NCBI RefSeq assembly: GCF_016428645.1
Contig: NZ_JAELXW010000045.1
Span: forward strand, 1 to 41,342
DNA: 41,342 bases
DNA from: Glycomyces salinus
GTDB taxonomy: Bacteria > Actinomycetota > Actinomycetes > Mycobacteriales > Micromonosporaceae
Reading direction: 5' to 3'
The notes beneath the pieces are model-generated. The model was not told the origin of the DNA and made no database searches. It saw nothing but the letters and a program-made list of their open reading frames with translations. This document shows positions 15,575-23,661 of the stretch, piece after piece. Position numbers and translations under genes: made by a program. Position 1 is the stretch's first letter. Every line of letters starts with the position of its first letter.

Positions 15575-16156
15575 GTGAGATTGATCGTCGGCATCACCGG
15601 CGCCACCGGCGCCGTGTTCGGGGTGCGGCTGCTCGAGGCGCTGCGCGACACCGCAGGCGTGGAGACGCACGCCGTCATCAGCAAGTGGGCGCGCACCACC
15701 CTCAAACTCGAGACCGACCGGACCGCCGCCGAGGTCGCCGAGCTGGCCGACTTCTCGTACGGTCCGGCCGAGCAGTCCGCGCCGATCTCCTCGGGCTCGT
15801 TCCGCACCGACGGGATGATCATCGCCCCGTGCAGCATGAAGACGGCTGCGGGCATCCGCACCGGCTACACCGAGGGCCTGATCGGCCGGGCGGCCGACGT
15901 GGTGCTCAAGGAGAAGCGCAAGCTCGTGCTGGTGGCCCGGGAGAGCCCGCTCTCGGAGGTCCACCTGGAGAACCTGCTGGCGCTGGCGCGGATGGGCGCG
16001 GTGGTGATGCCGCCGGTCCCGGCCTTCTACAACCACCCGCGGTCGGTCGAGGACCTCGTCGACCACGTGGTCTCGCGGGTGATGGACCAGTTCGACCTGC
16101 CCAGCCCGAAGGCCCGGCGCTGGAACGGGCTAGGTTCGGATGAACCGAACCGGTGA
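15575..16156 (+). CDS. ubiX: UbiX/Pad1-type flavin prenyltransferase
   Basis: 193 residues from GTG at 15575. The opening LIVGITGATGAVFGVRLLEA is the FMN-binding start of UbiX; ISSGSFRTDGMIIAPCSMKT and the later KLVLVARESPLSEVHLENLL are its other signatures. UbiX joins dimethylallyl phosphate to FMN to make prenylated FMN, the cofactor of UbiD decarboxylases. No ubiD lies in the window. TACGGT 6 nt before the GTG and the lack of a ribosome-binding site suggest a leaderless message. The longer open frame upstream of this GTG is not credible because UbiX proteins begin right at this motif. Confidence 0.92.
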   Translation: MRLIVGITGATGAVFGVRLLEALRDTAGVETHAVISKWARTTLKLETDRTAAEVAELADFSYGPAEQSAPISSGSFRTDGMIIAPCSMKTAAGIRTGYTEGLIGRAADVVLKEKRKLVLVARESPLSEVHLENLLALARMGAVVMPPVPAFYNHPRSVEDLVDHVVSRVMDQFDLPSPKARRWNGLGSDEPNR

Positions 16157-16185
16157 GGACCGGGTCCTCAGGACGAAGGGACACC

Positions 16186-16449
16186 GTGGACACACTCATG
16201 TGGGAGGCCAAGGCCCGTGCCGGGCTCGGCCCCGAACTGCTGCGATGGGTGCTCACCGAGGGCGTGTCCGGCCTCGGCGAGGCGGTCAGGACCGAGGTGT
16301 TCACAGCCGCCGACCGGGTCGTGGTCGTCGCGGTGGGCCCGGAAGCCCCCCGGACCCTGCCGGATCCCCCGGCCGACCTGGTCGAACGCGCCCCGCACGC
16401 CTGGCCGTTCACCCGGATCACCACGGCCGCGCCGGGACCGGGCGCCTAG
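16186..16449 (+). CDS. Small hypothetical protein downstream of ubiX
   Basis: 87 residues from GTG at 16186, with GAAGGG 5 nt upstream; an in-frame ATG at 16153 overlaps ubiX but has no site. The sequence begins VDTLMWEAKARAGLGPELLR and has one strand-rich middle (RVVVVAVGPEAP). The pattern suggests a small alpha/beta (ferredoxin-like) fold, but I do not recognise the family. It is 29 bp downstream of ubiX and probably co-transcribed. It ends 7 bp before the stop of the opposite-strand UDP-glucose dehydrogenase. Confidence 0.65.
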   Translation: MDTLMWEAKARAGLGPELLRWVLTEGVSGLGEAVRTEVFTAADRVVVVAVGPEAPRTLPDPPADLVERAPHAWPFTRITTAAPGPGA

Positions 16450-16456
16450 CGGACGT

Positions 16457-17857
16457 TCAGCGGCCGATGCCGCGGTAGGTCCAGCCGTGCGAGACCCACT
16501 GCTCGGGGTAGAAGGCGTTCATGCCGTCGAGGATGCGCCGCTCGGCGACCTGCTGGCCCAGCGCCTCGGGGTCGAGGGTGCGGAACTCCTCCCAGGGCAC
16601 CATCGCGCACACCACGTCGGCGCCTTCGACGGCCTCGGCGAGGGTCTTGACGTAGGACAGCTCGGGCGCGTAGGACTTGGCGTTGTCCAGGCCCTCGGGG
16701 TCGTAGACGACCACGTCGGCGCGCGAAGCGCGCAGCTTGCGGGCGATGGCCAGGGCCGGGGAGTCGCGGATGTCGTCGGTGTCGGGCTTGAAGGTCGCGC
16801 CCAGGTAGGCCACGCGCACGCCCGACAGGTCGGGCCCGGCCGGACCGGAGGGGCGGCCGACCAGGTCGGCGATGATCCCGACGGTGTGGGTGCGCCGCCT
16901 GGTGTTGAGCTGGTCGACCTCGCCGAGGAAGCGGAAGGACTCGCCGACGCCGAGCTCGCCGGCGCGGGCGGTCAGGGCGCGGATGTCCTTGGGCAGGCAC
17001 CCGCCGCCGAAGCCGATGCCGGCGCGCAGGAATCGATTGCCGATTCGATTGTCGTAGCCGATGGCGCGGGCCAGGTCGGCGACGTCGCCGCCGGTGACCT
17101 CGCACAGGTCGGCCATGGCGTTGATGAAGGAGATCTTGGTCGACAGAAACGCGTTGGCCGCGACCTTGACCAGTTCGGCGGTGGCCAGGTCGGTCTCGAC
17201 GACCGGGACCTCGCGGTCCTCGACCGCGGCCAGCTCCATGATGCCGCGGTGGACGTCCTTGAGGAGCTTGGAGGCCCACTCGGACTGGGCGGCGTAGACG
17301 ATCCGGTTGGGGCGCAGGACGTCGTGCATCGCGTTCGACTCCTGGAGGAACTCCGGCGACCATCCGACCTCGACGCCCAGGTCGGCCGGGGCATTGCGGT
17401 CGACGATCTCCTGGACCCAGGTGGCGGTGCCGACCGGCACGGTCGACTTGCCGACGATGAGGACCTTGCGGCTCAGGTGCCGGGACAGGTCGGTGACGGC
17501 GGCCTCGATGTAGGACAGGTCCGCGCCGTGCTCGCCGGCCCGCTGCGGGGTGCCCACGCAGATGAAGTGCACGTCGGCGAAGTCGGCCACGGCCTGCACG
17601 TCGGTGGTGAACCGCAGCCGCCCGGACTCGAGGTTCTTCTTGAGCAGCTCGGGCAGGCCCGGCTCGTGGAACGGGACCGTCCCGGTCGAGAAGGAGTCGA
17701 TCTTCTCGGCGTCGACGTCGTAGCCGACCACCTCGTAGCCGAGCTCGGCGAAGCAGATCGCGTAGGTCGCGCCGAGGTAGCCGCAGCCCAGGAACGAGAT
17801 ACGGGGGCGGGTGGTGGTGTTCTGCGGAGTCTCCGGGGACTGAGTCGCGTTGCCCAT
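16457..17857 (-). CDS. UDP-glucose 6-dehydrogenase family protein
   Basis: 466 residues. An N-terminal extension of about 17 residues precedes the Rossmann motif (ISFLGCGYLGATYAICFAEL), then GYDVDAEKID, HFICVGTPQ, VGKSTVPVGTA, the helical AELVKVAANAFLSTKISFIN and the catalytic Cys287 in GFGGGCLPKD. The C-terminal domain has YLGATFKPDTDDIRDSP. It oxidises UDP-glucose (or a close relative) to UDP-glucuronate. It is a different branch from the WbpA-like enzyme at 3460-4737, so the cell probably makes two kinds of uronic-acid donor. Start ATG at 17857 with AGGG about 10 nt upstream. Confidence 0.9.
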   Translation of the reverse strand: MGNATQSPETPQNTTTRPRISFLGCGYLGATYAICFAELGYEVVGYDVDAEKIDSFSTGTVPFHEPGLPELLKKNLESGRLRFTTDVQAVADFADVHFICVGTPQRAGEHGADLSYIEAAVTDLSRHLSRKVLIVGKSTVPVGTATWVQEIVDRNAPADLGVEVGWSPEFLQESNAMHDVLRPNRIVYAAQSEWASKLLKDVHRGIMELAAVEDREVPVVETDLATAELVKVAANAFLSTKISFINAMADLCEVTGGDVADLARAIGYDNRIGNRFLRAGIGFGGGCLPKDIRALTARAGELGVGESFRFLGEVDQLNTRRRTHTVGIIADLVGRPSGPAGPDLSGVRVAYLGATFKPDTDDIRDSPALAIARKLRASRADVVVYDPEGLDNAKSYAPELSYVKTLAEAVEGADVVCAMVPWEEFRTLDPEALGQQVAERRILDGMNAFYPEQWVSHGWTYRGIGR

Positions 17858-18035
17858 CGAGTGAGTGCCCTGTCTGTGTTAGGTCTTCGGTGGTCGGTTG
17901 TCTGAGACGGCGCCGTGCGCCATCGTATATTCAGTTCCACGCGTGAACTTGCGGAGACGTTGCGGCGACCTGGGGGATAATTCCAGGTGTTCCGCATCAC
18001 CGGACTCCGGCCCGGCGCGCTAGACTCGCCCTGCA

Positions 18036-18049
18036 TTACTCGTGAGTAA
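18036..18049. promoter_or_regulatory. Palindromic operator at the acyl-CoA dehydrogenase promoter
   Basis: TTACTC (18036-18041), GT, GAGTAA (18044-18049), a perfect palindrome apart from its 2-bp centre. A possible -10 box TAGACT lies at 18021-18026, so the palindrome covers the expected transcription start (about 18033). It is 16 bp before the gene's ATG. It resembles a TetR- or GntR-type operator; no regulator gene is adjacent. Confidence 0.55.
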
Positions 18050-18065
18050 CAACCGGGAGCTGCCA

Positions 18066-19235
18066 ATGTCCACCGGGTTCAGTCCATACCAACTGCCAGC
18101 AGAATACTCCGATATCCGCTCGGCCACCCGCGACGTGTGCGACGCGGGAGTCGCGCCTCACGCCGCCGAGGCCGACGCGGCCGCCGCGTTCCCCCAGGCG
18201 TCCTTCGAGGCGCTCAAGGCCGCCGACCTCCACGCGCCCCACATCCCGGCCGAGTACGGCGGCGCCGGCATCGACGCCCTCGGCACCGCGATCGTCATCG
18301 AAGAGGTCGCCCGCGCCTGCGCCTCCACCTCGCTGATCCCGGCGGTCAACAAGCTCGGGACCGTCCCGCTCCTGCTGGACGCCTCCGAGAAGCTCAAACA
18401 GCGCTACCTGCCGCCGGTCGCCGCCGGCGAGGCGATGTTCTCCTACTGCCTGTCCGAGCCCGAAGCCGGCTCCGACGCCGCCTCCATGAAGACCCGCGCC
18501 GTCCGCGACGGCGACACCTGGATCCTCGACGGCGTCAAACGCTGGATCACCAACGCCGGCGTCAGCCGCTACTACACCGTCTTCGCCGCCACCGACCCCG
18601 AGGCCGGATCCCGCGGCATCTCGGCGTTCGTCGTCGAGAAGGACGACGAGGGCGTCTCCTTCGGCGCCCCCGAGAAGAAACTCGGCATCAAGGCCTCGCC
18701 CACCCGCGAGGTCTACTTCGACAGCGTGCGCCTCCCGGCCGACCGCCTCATCGGCGACGAGGGCAAGGGATTCTCCCTGGCCATGCGCACCCTCGACCAC
18801 ACCCGCGTCACCATCGCCGCCCAGGCCCTCGGCATCGCCCAGGGCGCCCTGGACGCCGCCGGCGCCTACGCGACCGAGCGCGAGCAGTTCGGCAAGCCCA
18901 TCTCCGGCTTCCAGGCCATCCAGTTCAAGCTCGCCGACGCGGCCATGAAGATCTCGGCCGCCCGCGAACTGACCTACGCGGCCGCCGCCAGATCCGAGCG
19001 GGTCGACGCCGACCTGACCTACTTCGGCGCCGCCGCCAAATGCTTCGCCTCCGACGCGGCCATGGAGATCACCACCGACATGGTCCAAGTCCTCGGCGGC
19101 TACGGCTACACCCAGGACTTCCCGCTCGAACGCATGATGCGCGACGCCAAGATCACCCAGATCTACGAAGGCACCAACGAAGTCCAGCGCATCGTCATGG
19201 CCCGCGAACTGCTCAAGGGCAAGGCGTTCGGGTAG
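18066..19235 (+). CDS. Acyl-CoA dehydrogenase
   Basis: 389 residues from ATG at 18066, with GGGAG 6 nt upstream; a GTG at 18042 is in frame but lies inside the operator. Signatures in order: FSYCLSEPEAGSDAASMKTR (FAD/substrate loop), WILDGVKRWITNAG, FGKPISGFQAIQFKLADAAM, VQVLGGYGYTQDFPLERMMR and IYEGTNEVQRIV, whose Glu is in the usual position of the catalytic base. It oxidises acyl-CoA to 2-enoyl-CoA in fatty-acid or branched-chain degradation, passing electrons to ETF. Chain-length preference cannot be read. Convergent with the TauE gene 19 bp away. Confidence 0.95.
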   Translation: MSTGFSPYQLPAEYSDIRSATRDVCDAGVAPHAAEADAAAAFPQASFEALKAADLHAPHIPAEYGGAGIDALGTAIVIEEVARACASTSLIPAVNKLGTVPLLLDASEKLKQRYLPPVAAGEAMFSYCLSEPEAGSDAASMKTRAVRDGDTWILDGVKRWITNAGVSRYYTVFAATDPEAGSRGISAFVVEKDDEGVSFGAPEKKLGIKASPTREVYFDSVRLPADRLIGDEGKGFSLAMRTLDHTRVTIAAQALGIAQGALDAAGAYATEREQFGKPISGFQAIQFKLADAAMKISAARELTYAAAARSERVDADLTYFGAAAKCFASDAAMEITTDMVQVLGGYGYTQDFPLERMMRDAKITQIYEGTNEVQRIVMARELLKGKAFG

Positions 19236-19254
19236 GACCCGGCCCCGGTACCGG

Positions 19255-20139
19255 CTAGACCTCGGCCTCGGCCGGCTCGCGGCGGCGGGCCGGCCGGCCG
19301 ACCAGAACCACCGCCCACACCCCGGCCAACGCCAGGTACAGGACCGTCACCACCGGCCAGGGCACCTCGAAATTCCCCAGGAACATCCTGAGGTTCAACG
19401 CGATCACCAGCATCCCGATCGTCGCGCCCAGTGCCGCGGTCGGCAGCCGGCGCGTCAGCCACGCCGCCGCCGGGGCCGCGATCATCCCGCCCAGCGCCAT
19501 CCCCAGCACCAGCGGCCACAGCAACGTCAACCCGTCCGACAGCCCCACCCAGAACCCCGCCACCGCCGCCGACGCGGCGGCGAACTCGGCTGCCGAGACC
19601 GACCCGACCACCTGATGCGGCGCCAACCGCGACGTGGCGAGCATGACCGGCATCGCCACCGGCCCCCAGCCCCCGCCCCCCACGGCGTTCAGGAAACCCG
19701 CCACCAGCCCCGTCGGCGGGGCCAATCCGGTGCGGGCCCGCCCGGAAGGCTCGGCGTGGTCGACCGTGCGGCCCCTGAAGAACCGCCACACGATCACCAC
19801 CCCCAAGCAGACGAGGATCGCGCTGGTCACCGGCGTGGCCGCGTCCAGGCCCGTCAGCGACGCCAGCGCCAGCGCCCCGAAGAACCCGCCGACCGCCCCC
19901 GGAATGCCCAACCGCAGCGCCGTCGGCCAGTGCACGTTCCCCAGCCGGTGGTGCGCGATCCCGCTGACCAGGTCCGAAGCCGCCGTCGCCACGTTCACCG
20001 ACGCCGAAGCCAGCGCCGGAGTGATGCTCAACCCCAGCAGGAACGTCATCGTGATCGTCCCGTAGCCCATCCCCAGACTGCCGTTGACCAGCTGAGCGAC
20101 GAACCCGGCCAGGCCCGCGATGGCGGCGGTGGTCAACAT
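19255..20139 (-). CDS. TauE/SafE-family anion permease
   Basis: 294 residues with about eight hydrophobic helices. The start (AGFVAQLVNGSLGMGYGTIT) and the internal repeat (LVAGFLNAVGGGGWGPVAMP) are the two matching half-signatures of the TauE/SafE (DUF81) family, which moves sulfite, sulfoacetate or related organic anions across the membrane. Start ATG at 20139 with GGGAG 8 nt upstream. The palindrome ACTTG-T-CAAGT at 20195-20205 and a second copy of TGTCAAGT at 20153-20160 may regulate it. No sulfur-metabolism gene lies beside it. Confidence 0.9.
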   Translation of the reverse strand: MLTTAAIAGLAGFVAQLVNGSLGMGYGTITMTFLLGLSITPALASASVNVATAASDLVSGIAHHRLGNVHWPTALRLGIPGAVGGFFGALALASLTGLDAATPVTSAILVCLGVVIVWRFFRGRTVDHAEPSGRARTGLAPPTGLVAGFLNAVGGGGWGPVAMPVMLATSRLAPHQVVGSVSAAEFAAASAAVAGFWVGLSDGLTLLWPLVLGMALGGMIAAPAAAWLTRRLPTAALGATIGMLVIALNLRMFLGNFEVPWPVVTVLYLALAGVWAVVLVGRPARRREPAEAEV

Positions 20140-20152
20140 GGTCGAGACTCCC

Positions 20153-20205
20153 TGTCAAGTCGGCGTCCGGCCAATACTCCACTTAACTACTAGGACTTGT
20201 CAAGT
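20153..20205. promoter_or_regulatory. Repeated TGTCAAGT sites upstream of the TauE gene
   Basis: TGTCAAGT occurs at 20153-20160 and 20198-20205, 45 bp apart. The second copy is part of the 11-bp palindrome ACTTG-T-CAAGT (20195-20205). On the minus strand the second copy reads TTGACA, which could also be the -35 box. A 10-bp palindrome GACCCGGGTC lies at 20305-20314. They fall between the TauE and tnpB genes. Confidence 0.4.
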
Positions 20206-20319
20206 ACAGTCCACGCTTCGGGACACCGCCCCCGCGCCGACCCGCGAACCTCCCGAACGGAAGTCGCGCGGACCACCCGACCAGGGGCCGCGTGAGCACC
20301 CCGAGACCCGGGTCATAGC

Positions 20320-21880
20320 GTGACAAGCGTAGTCCTGCGATATCGAAGGAGGTTTCAGGTGGGCGGTCTTCTGCCGGCCCTACTCCGTAACTTCCTGAAT
20401 GGGCGGGCCGTTATGTCTAGTACAAACGACCCACTTCAGACCCCGGATCTACACGTCATGTCGAAGGTCACCCGCATCGCCTATTCGACGGGCTTGAACG
20501 ATTCGAAGTACCGCGAGCTAGACGAGCAGGCGCGAAGGCTCGGACGTGTGCGGTCGCTGGTGTGGCGCCAATTCGGTTCGGTCCAGGGGGTCGGCGTGAC
20601 TGACCGGCAGGTCCGCGATCGTTGGATGAAAGACGGCACGGCGGCGAGCTTCGGAGTGCTCGCCACCCCATGGAAAGAGACAGTGCGCGATGCGATGAGC
20701 GACGTCGCAAGCTCACGGCGCATCGCCAAGAAGCAGGTCCGACGTGCGGTCATGAGGCACATTGACGGTGAGAAGACACGCAAGTCCCTACTCTGCGACT
20801 TGCGCTATGACAGGTGGGTCACCGATCGGTGGCTTAGCCGCCAGATGCGAAGACACTGGAAACGCGGCAGGAACCATGTCCACAACCAGATCGTGGTCCG
20901 ATCCGACCAATACCGGATCTTCACACTGGCCGAGGGGGGAGACGTGTGGCTGGCAGTCCCCGGCCTGCGACGTCGTCGAATGGTGTCGATCCCCTTGAGT
21001 ACCACTGTGGCCCCCGTCGGAACCCTGCGGTTGATTCTGAAGGATGGCCGCGTCGAGGTCCATTATCAAGTCGATGCGGCGGGGATGCGATCGTCCCAGC
21101 GGCCCCGCGGAGACCGGCACGTCGGGGTTGACAAGGGCTACACCGAGGTGCTGACAGACTCCGACGGCAACCGGCATGGTGTTGAACTCGGAATCCTGCT
21201 GACCCGGGAATCGGATCGCTCCAGGATCGGTAATGCCCGACGCGCGAAACCGAGGGCACTGGCCGAACGGGCCGAAGCGCGCGGGGATCTGGGGAAGGCG
21301 AACCGGATCAAAGCCAACAACTTGGGGACGAGCAAGAAAAACCGGCGTACCAACCGATGGCGCACCCGCGTCCGGACTGTCACGTTCGAAGCAGCCCACG
21401 CGGTCGCCGATCAGGCCGCGGTGATCGTGGCCGAAGACCTCTCAAGGAACTTCACCGGCCGGAAGCGGCTCGGGAAGGACATGAACCGGCGCTTGGCGAC
21501 ATGGACCAGAGGAGTCACCGCCGAGGCGCTGGAAGCTGTGTCGGACCGCAGAGGTTCTGCGGTGCGGCTGGTAAACGCTGCTTACACGTCACAAGTCGTT
21601 CCCGGAACGGACATCCTTGGTGTCCGCAAAGGGGACAGGCTTCACTGCACCGAATGCAGGGCCGTGTGGCAAGCCGACCATACCGCTGCGGTCAACGTTC
21701 TGCATAGACTTGGTGACCCCGACATCGCCGTGTGGACCCCATTCACGAGGGTGAAGCAGATATTGCGAGAACGGAACGACTGCCAACGGTCCAGACTGCC
21801 GGACCAGGACTCCAGCATTATGCCCAAGTGCAGGTGCGGAGAGCGAATCATCCGAACGCCAGTAAACGGCGACAACTAGG
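20320..21880 (+). mobile_element. Probable single-gene TnpB element, ends not determined
   Basis: The tnpB gene and its surroundings differ in base composition from their neighbours (more A/T at third positions) and interrupt the space before mdh. No TnpA (Y1 or serine) transposase is next to it. Exact ends cannot be set. The left end probably lies between the TauE promoter and 20359, and the right end close to 21880 because mdh begins at 21892. Confidence 0.45.
20359..21879 (+). CDS. tnpB: TnpB-family RNA-guided nuclease homologue
   Basis: 506 residues from GTG at 20359, which has a strong AAGGAGG 6 nt upstream; homologues as I recall them start nearer SKVTRIAYSTGLNDSKY, so ATG at 20458 is an alternative. 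The RuvC triad is complete: Asp258 (GVDKGYTEVL), Glu359 (VIVAEDLSRNF), Asp440 (WQADHTAAVNVL). The conserved YTSQ motif is present, but the first zinc knuckle that normally follows is VVPGTD; only the second (CTEC) remains. This fits a recognised TnpB subfamily. A 31-residue tail with CRC follows the core. The third-position base bias is weaker than in neighbouring genes, a sign of transfer. TnpB proteins cut DNA using an RNA made from their own 3' end. Confidence 0.88.
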   Translation: MGGLLPALLRNFLNGRAVMSSTNDPLQTPDLHVMSKVTRIAYSTGLNDSKYRELDEQARRLGRVRSLVWRQFGSVQGVGVTDRQVRDRWMKDGTAASFGVLATPWKETVRDAMSDVASSRRIAKKQVRRAVMRHIDGEKTRKSLLCDLRYDRWVTDRWLSRQMRRHWKRGRNHVHNQIVVRSDQYRIFTLAEGGDVWLAVPGLRRRRMVSIPLSTTVAPVGTLRLILKDGRVEVHYQVDAAGMRSSQRPRGDRHVGVDKGYTEVLTDSDGNRHGVELGILLTRESDRSRIGNARRAKPRALAERAEARGDLGKANRIKANNLGTSKKNRRTNRWRTRVRTVTFEAAHAVADQAAVIVAEDLSRNFTGRKRLGKDMNRRLATWTRGVTAEALEAVSDRRGSAVRLVNAAYTSQVVPGTDILGVRKGDRLHCTECRAVWQADHTAAVNVLHRLGDPDIAVWTPFTRVKQILRERNDCQRSRLPDQDSSIMPKCRCGERIIRTPVNGDN

Positions 21881-21891
21881 AAGCAGCAACG

Positions 21892-22842
21892 ATGGGTAAG
21901 AAAGTCACGGTCGTAGGCGCCGGATTCTACGGCTCCACCACCGCACAGCGACTGGCCGAGTACGACGTCTTCGACGAGGTCGTCCTCACCGACATCGTCG
22001 AGGGCAAACCCGAAGGCCTGGCGCTCGACATGAACCAGTCGCGCTCCATCGAGGGCTTCGAGACCAAGGTCGTCGGCGCCACCACCGACAACGACGGCGG
22101 CGGCTACGACAAGACCGCCGGCTCGGACGTCGTCATCATCACCGCCGGCCTGCCCCGCAAACCCGGCATGAGCCGCATGGACCTCCTCGAAGTCAACGCG
22201 AAGATCGTCCGCGGCGTCACCGAGAACCTCGTCGCGCACTCCCCGAACGCCGTCATCATCGTCGTCTCCAACCCCCTCGACGAGATGACCGCCCTCGCCC
22301 AGCTCGCCTCCGGATTCCCCAAGAACCGGGTCCTCGGCCAGGCCGGCATGCTCGACACCGCCCGCTTCACCAACTTCGTCGCCGAAGAACTCGACGTCGC
22401 CGTCGGCTCGGTCACCACCCTCACCCTCGGCTCGCACGGCGACACCATGGTCCCCGTGCCCAGCCAGTCCAGCGTCGACGGGAAACCGCTGGCCGACCTG
22501 CTCCCGGCCGAGAAGATCGACGAACTGGTCGCCAAGACCCGCGGCGGCGGCGCCGAGATCGTCGCCCTGCTCAAGACCGGCTCGGCCTACTACGCCCCCT
22601 CGGCCGCGGCCGCCCGGATGGCCAAAGCCGTCGCCGAGGACTCCGGCGACGTCATGCCCGTCTGCGCCTGGGTCGACGGCGAATACGGCATCGCCGGCGT
22701 CTACCTCGGCGTCAACGCCCGCATCGGCGCCGAAGGCGTCAAGGAAGTCGTCGAGACCCCTCTGACCGACACCGAACTGGCCAACCTCAAAGAGGCCTCC
22801 GAAGCCGTCCGCGCCAAACAGGCCGACGTCGCCGACCTCTAG
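21892..22842 (+). CDS. mdh: Malate dehydrogenase, LDH-like type
   Basis: 316 residues. NAD-binding GAGFYGSTTA, substrate-binding Arg89 and Arg95 in LPRKPGMSRMDLL, NPLDEM, and the catalytic His182 in GSHGDTMVP define a malate dehydrogenase of the lactate-dehydrogenase-like group (Mdh of Bacillus/Chloroflexus type). It interconverts malate and oxaloacetate in the citric-acid cycle. ATG at 21892 with AGGAAG 8 nt upstream; that site overlaps the tnpB stop codon. No separate promoter is obvious between the two genes, so mdh may be read from a promoter upstream of or inside tnpB. Codon use is high-GC, unlike tnpB. Confidence 0.95.
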   Translation: MGKKVTVVGAGFYGSTTAQRLAEYDVFDEVVLTDIVEGKPEGLALDMNQSRSIEGFETKVVGATTDNDGGGYDKTAGSDVVIITAGLPRKPGMSRMDLLEVNAKIVRGVTENLVAHSPNAVIIVVSNPLDEMTALAQLASGFPKNRVLGQAGMLDTARFTNFVAEELDVAVGSVTTLTLGSHGDTMVPVPSQSSVDGKPLADLLPAEKIDELVAKTRGGGAEIVALLKTGSAYYAPSAAAARMAKAVAEDSGDVMPVCAWVDGEYGIAGVYLGVNARIGAEGVKEVVETPLTDTELANLKEASEAVRAKQADVADL

Positions 22843-22917
22843 CCGACCACCGTATATCCCGGGGCTCGATCCGATATCGAATCGGTCCCGAAGCGAACTA
22901 TCGCTAGGCTTACGGCC

Positions 22918-23658
22918 GTGACCGTCCAAGAATGGCGCCCAACTCGAGCCCCCGCGAGCGCGTGGCGGCCCTTCGTCCCGAAGCGGCCCCGCTCGTGGGG
23001 GCCCGAGATCGCCGCCGCCGCCGCGTTCGCGGTCACCACCATCCTGCTGCTGTGGCCCTCCTGGCTGGTCGACTTCGACATCTGGATTCGCGACCTGGCC
23101 GACGCACACCGGCCCGACTGGGTCTACTACATCCTGCGCGTCACCATCTACACCGGCCAAGGCGGCCTCCTCGGCGGCATCGCCCTCGCCATCGCCGCGA
23201 TCCTGGCCCTGCGCGGCCGCTCCGTGCGGCCCCTGCTCGCCTACCTCGCCGCCTACCTCATGGTCGGATCGGTCCTGATCGTCAAATGGACCACCGACCG
23301 CGTCGCCCCCCACTGGCCCGACCACCCGCCCTACGCCGACGCCGAAGACGCCGTCCTGTTCTCCGGGCTCAGCCCCGCCCAGTCCTACCCGGCCGGACAC
23401 GCACTCAACACCATCGTCTGGTTCGGCGTCATCGTCATCCTCGTCGGCGGCGCCTTCACCGTCTGGCAGCGGCGCCTGCTCCTGTTCGCGCCGCCGGTCA
23501 TCGCCTTCGCCTCCATGGTCTACCTCGGCTGGCACTGGTTCTCCGACGCCCCAGCCGGCATCTTCATCGGCGTGATCATCATGCGAATCGTCCAACGCAT
23601 CCGATGGGACACAGTCGAACTGCCCACCTGGCTCGAGCCAGAGAAACGGTATCTTTAG
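22918..23658 (+). CDS. PAP2-family membrane phosphatase
   Basis: 246 residues from GTG at 22918. It has about six hydrophobic helices and the three PAP2 blocks: KWTTDRVAP (a variant of K-x6-R-P in which the Arg is replaced by Ala), SYPAGHAL (usual P-S-G-H) and GWHWFSDAPAG (catalytic His and Asp). Enzymes of this family dephosphorylate lipid phosphates such as undecaprenyl diphosphate or phosphatidic acid. The altered first block makes the activity uncertain. TAGGCT 7 nt before the GTG suggests a leaderless transcript. The permease gene follows after 3 bp. Confidence 0.82.
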   Translation: MTVQEWRPTRAPASAWRPFVPKRPRSWGPEIAAAAAFAVTTILLLWPSWLVDFDIWIRDLADAHRPDWVYYILRVTIYTGQGGLLGGIALAIAAILALRGRSVRPLLAYLAAYLMVGSVLIVKWTTDRVAPHWPDHPPYADAEDAVLFSGLSPAQSYPAGHALNTIVWFGVIVILVGGAFTVWQRRLLLFAPPVIAFASMVYLGWHWFSDAPAGIFIGVIIMRIVQRIRWDTVELPTWLEPEKRYL

Positions 23659-23661
23659 GAC

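Noticed and set aside
20359..21879. Type V CRISPR effector (Cas12-like)
   Set aside because: No repeat-spacer array or cas1/cas2 is present in the window, and the sequence fits the TnpB family better.
20359..21879. Nuclease-dead TnpB repressor (TldR-type)
   Set aside because: All three RuvC acidic residues (Asp258, Glu359, Asp440) are present.
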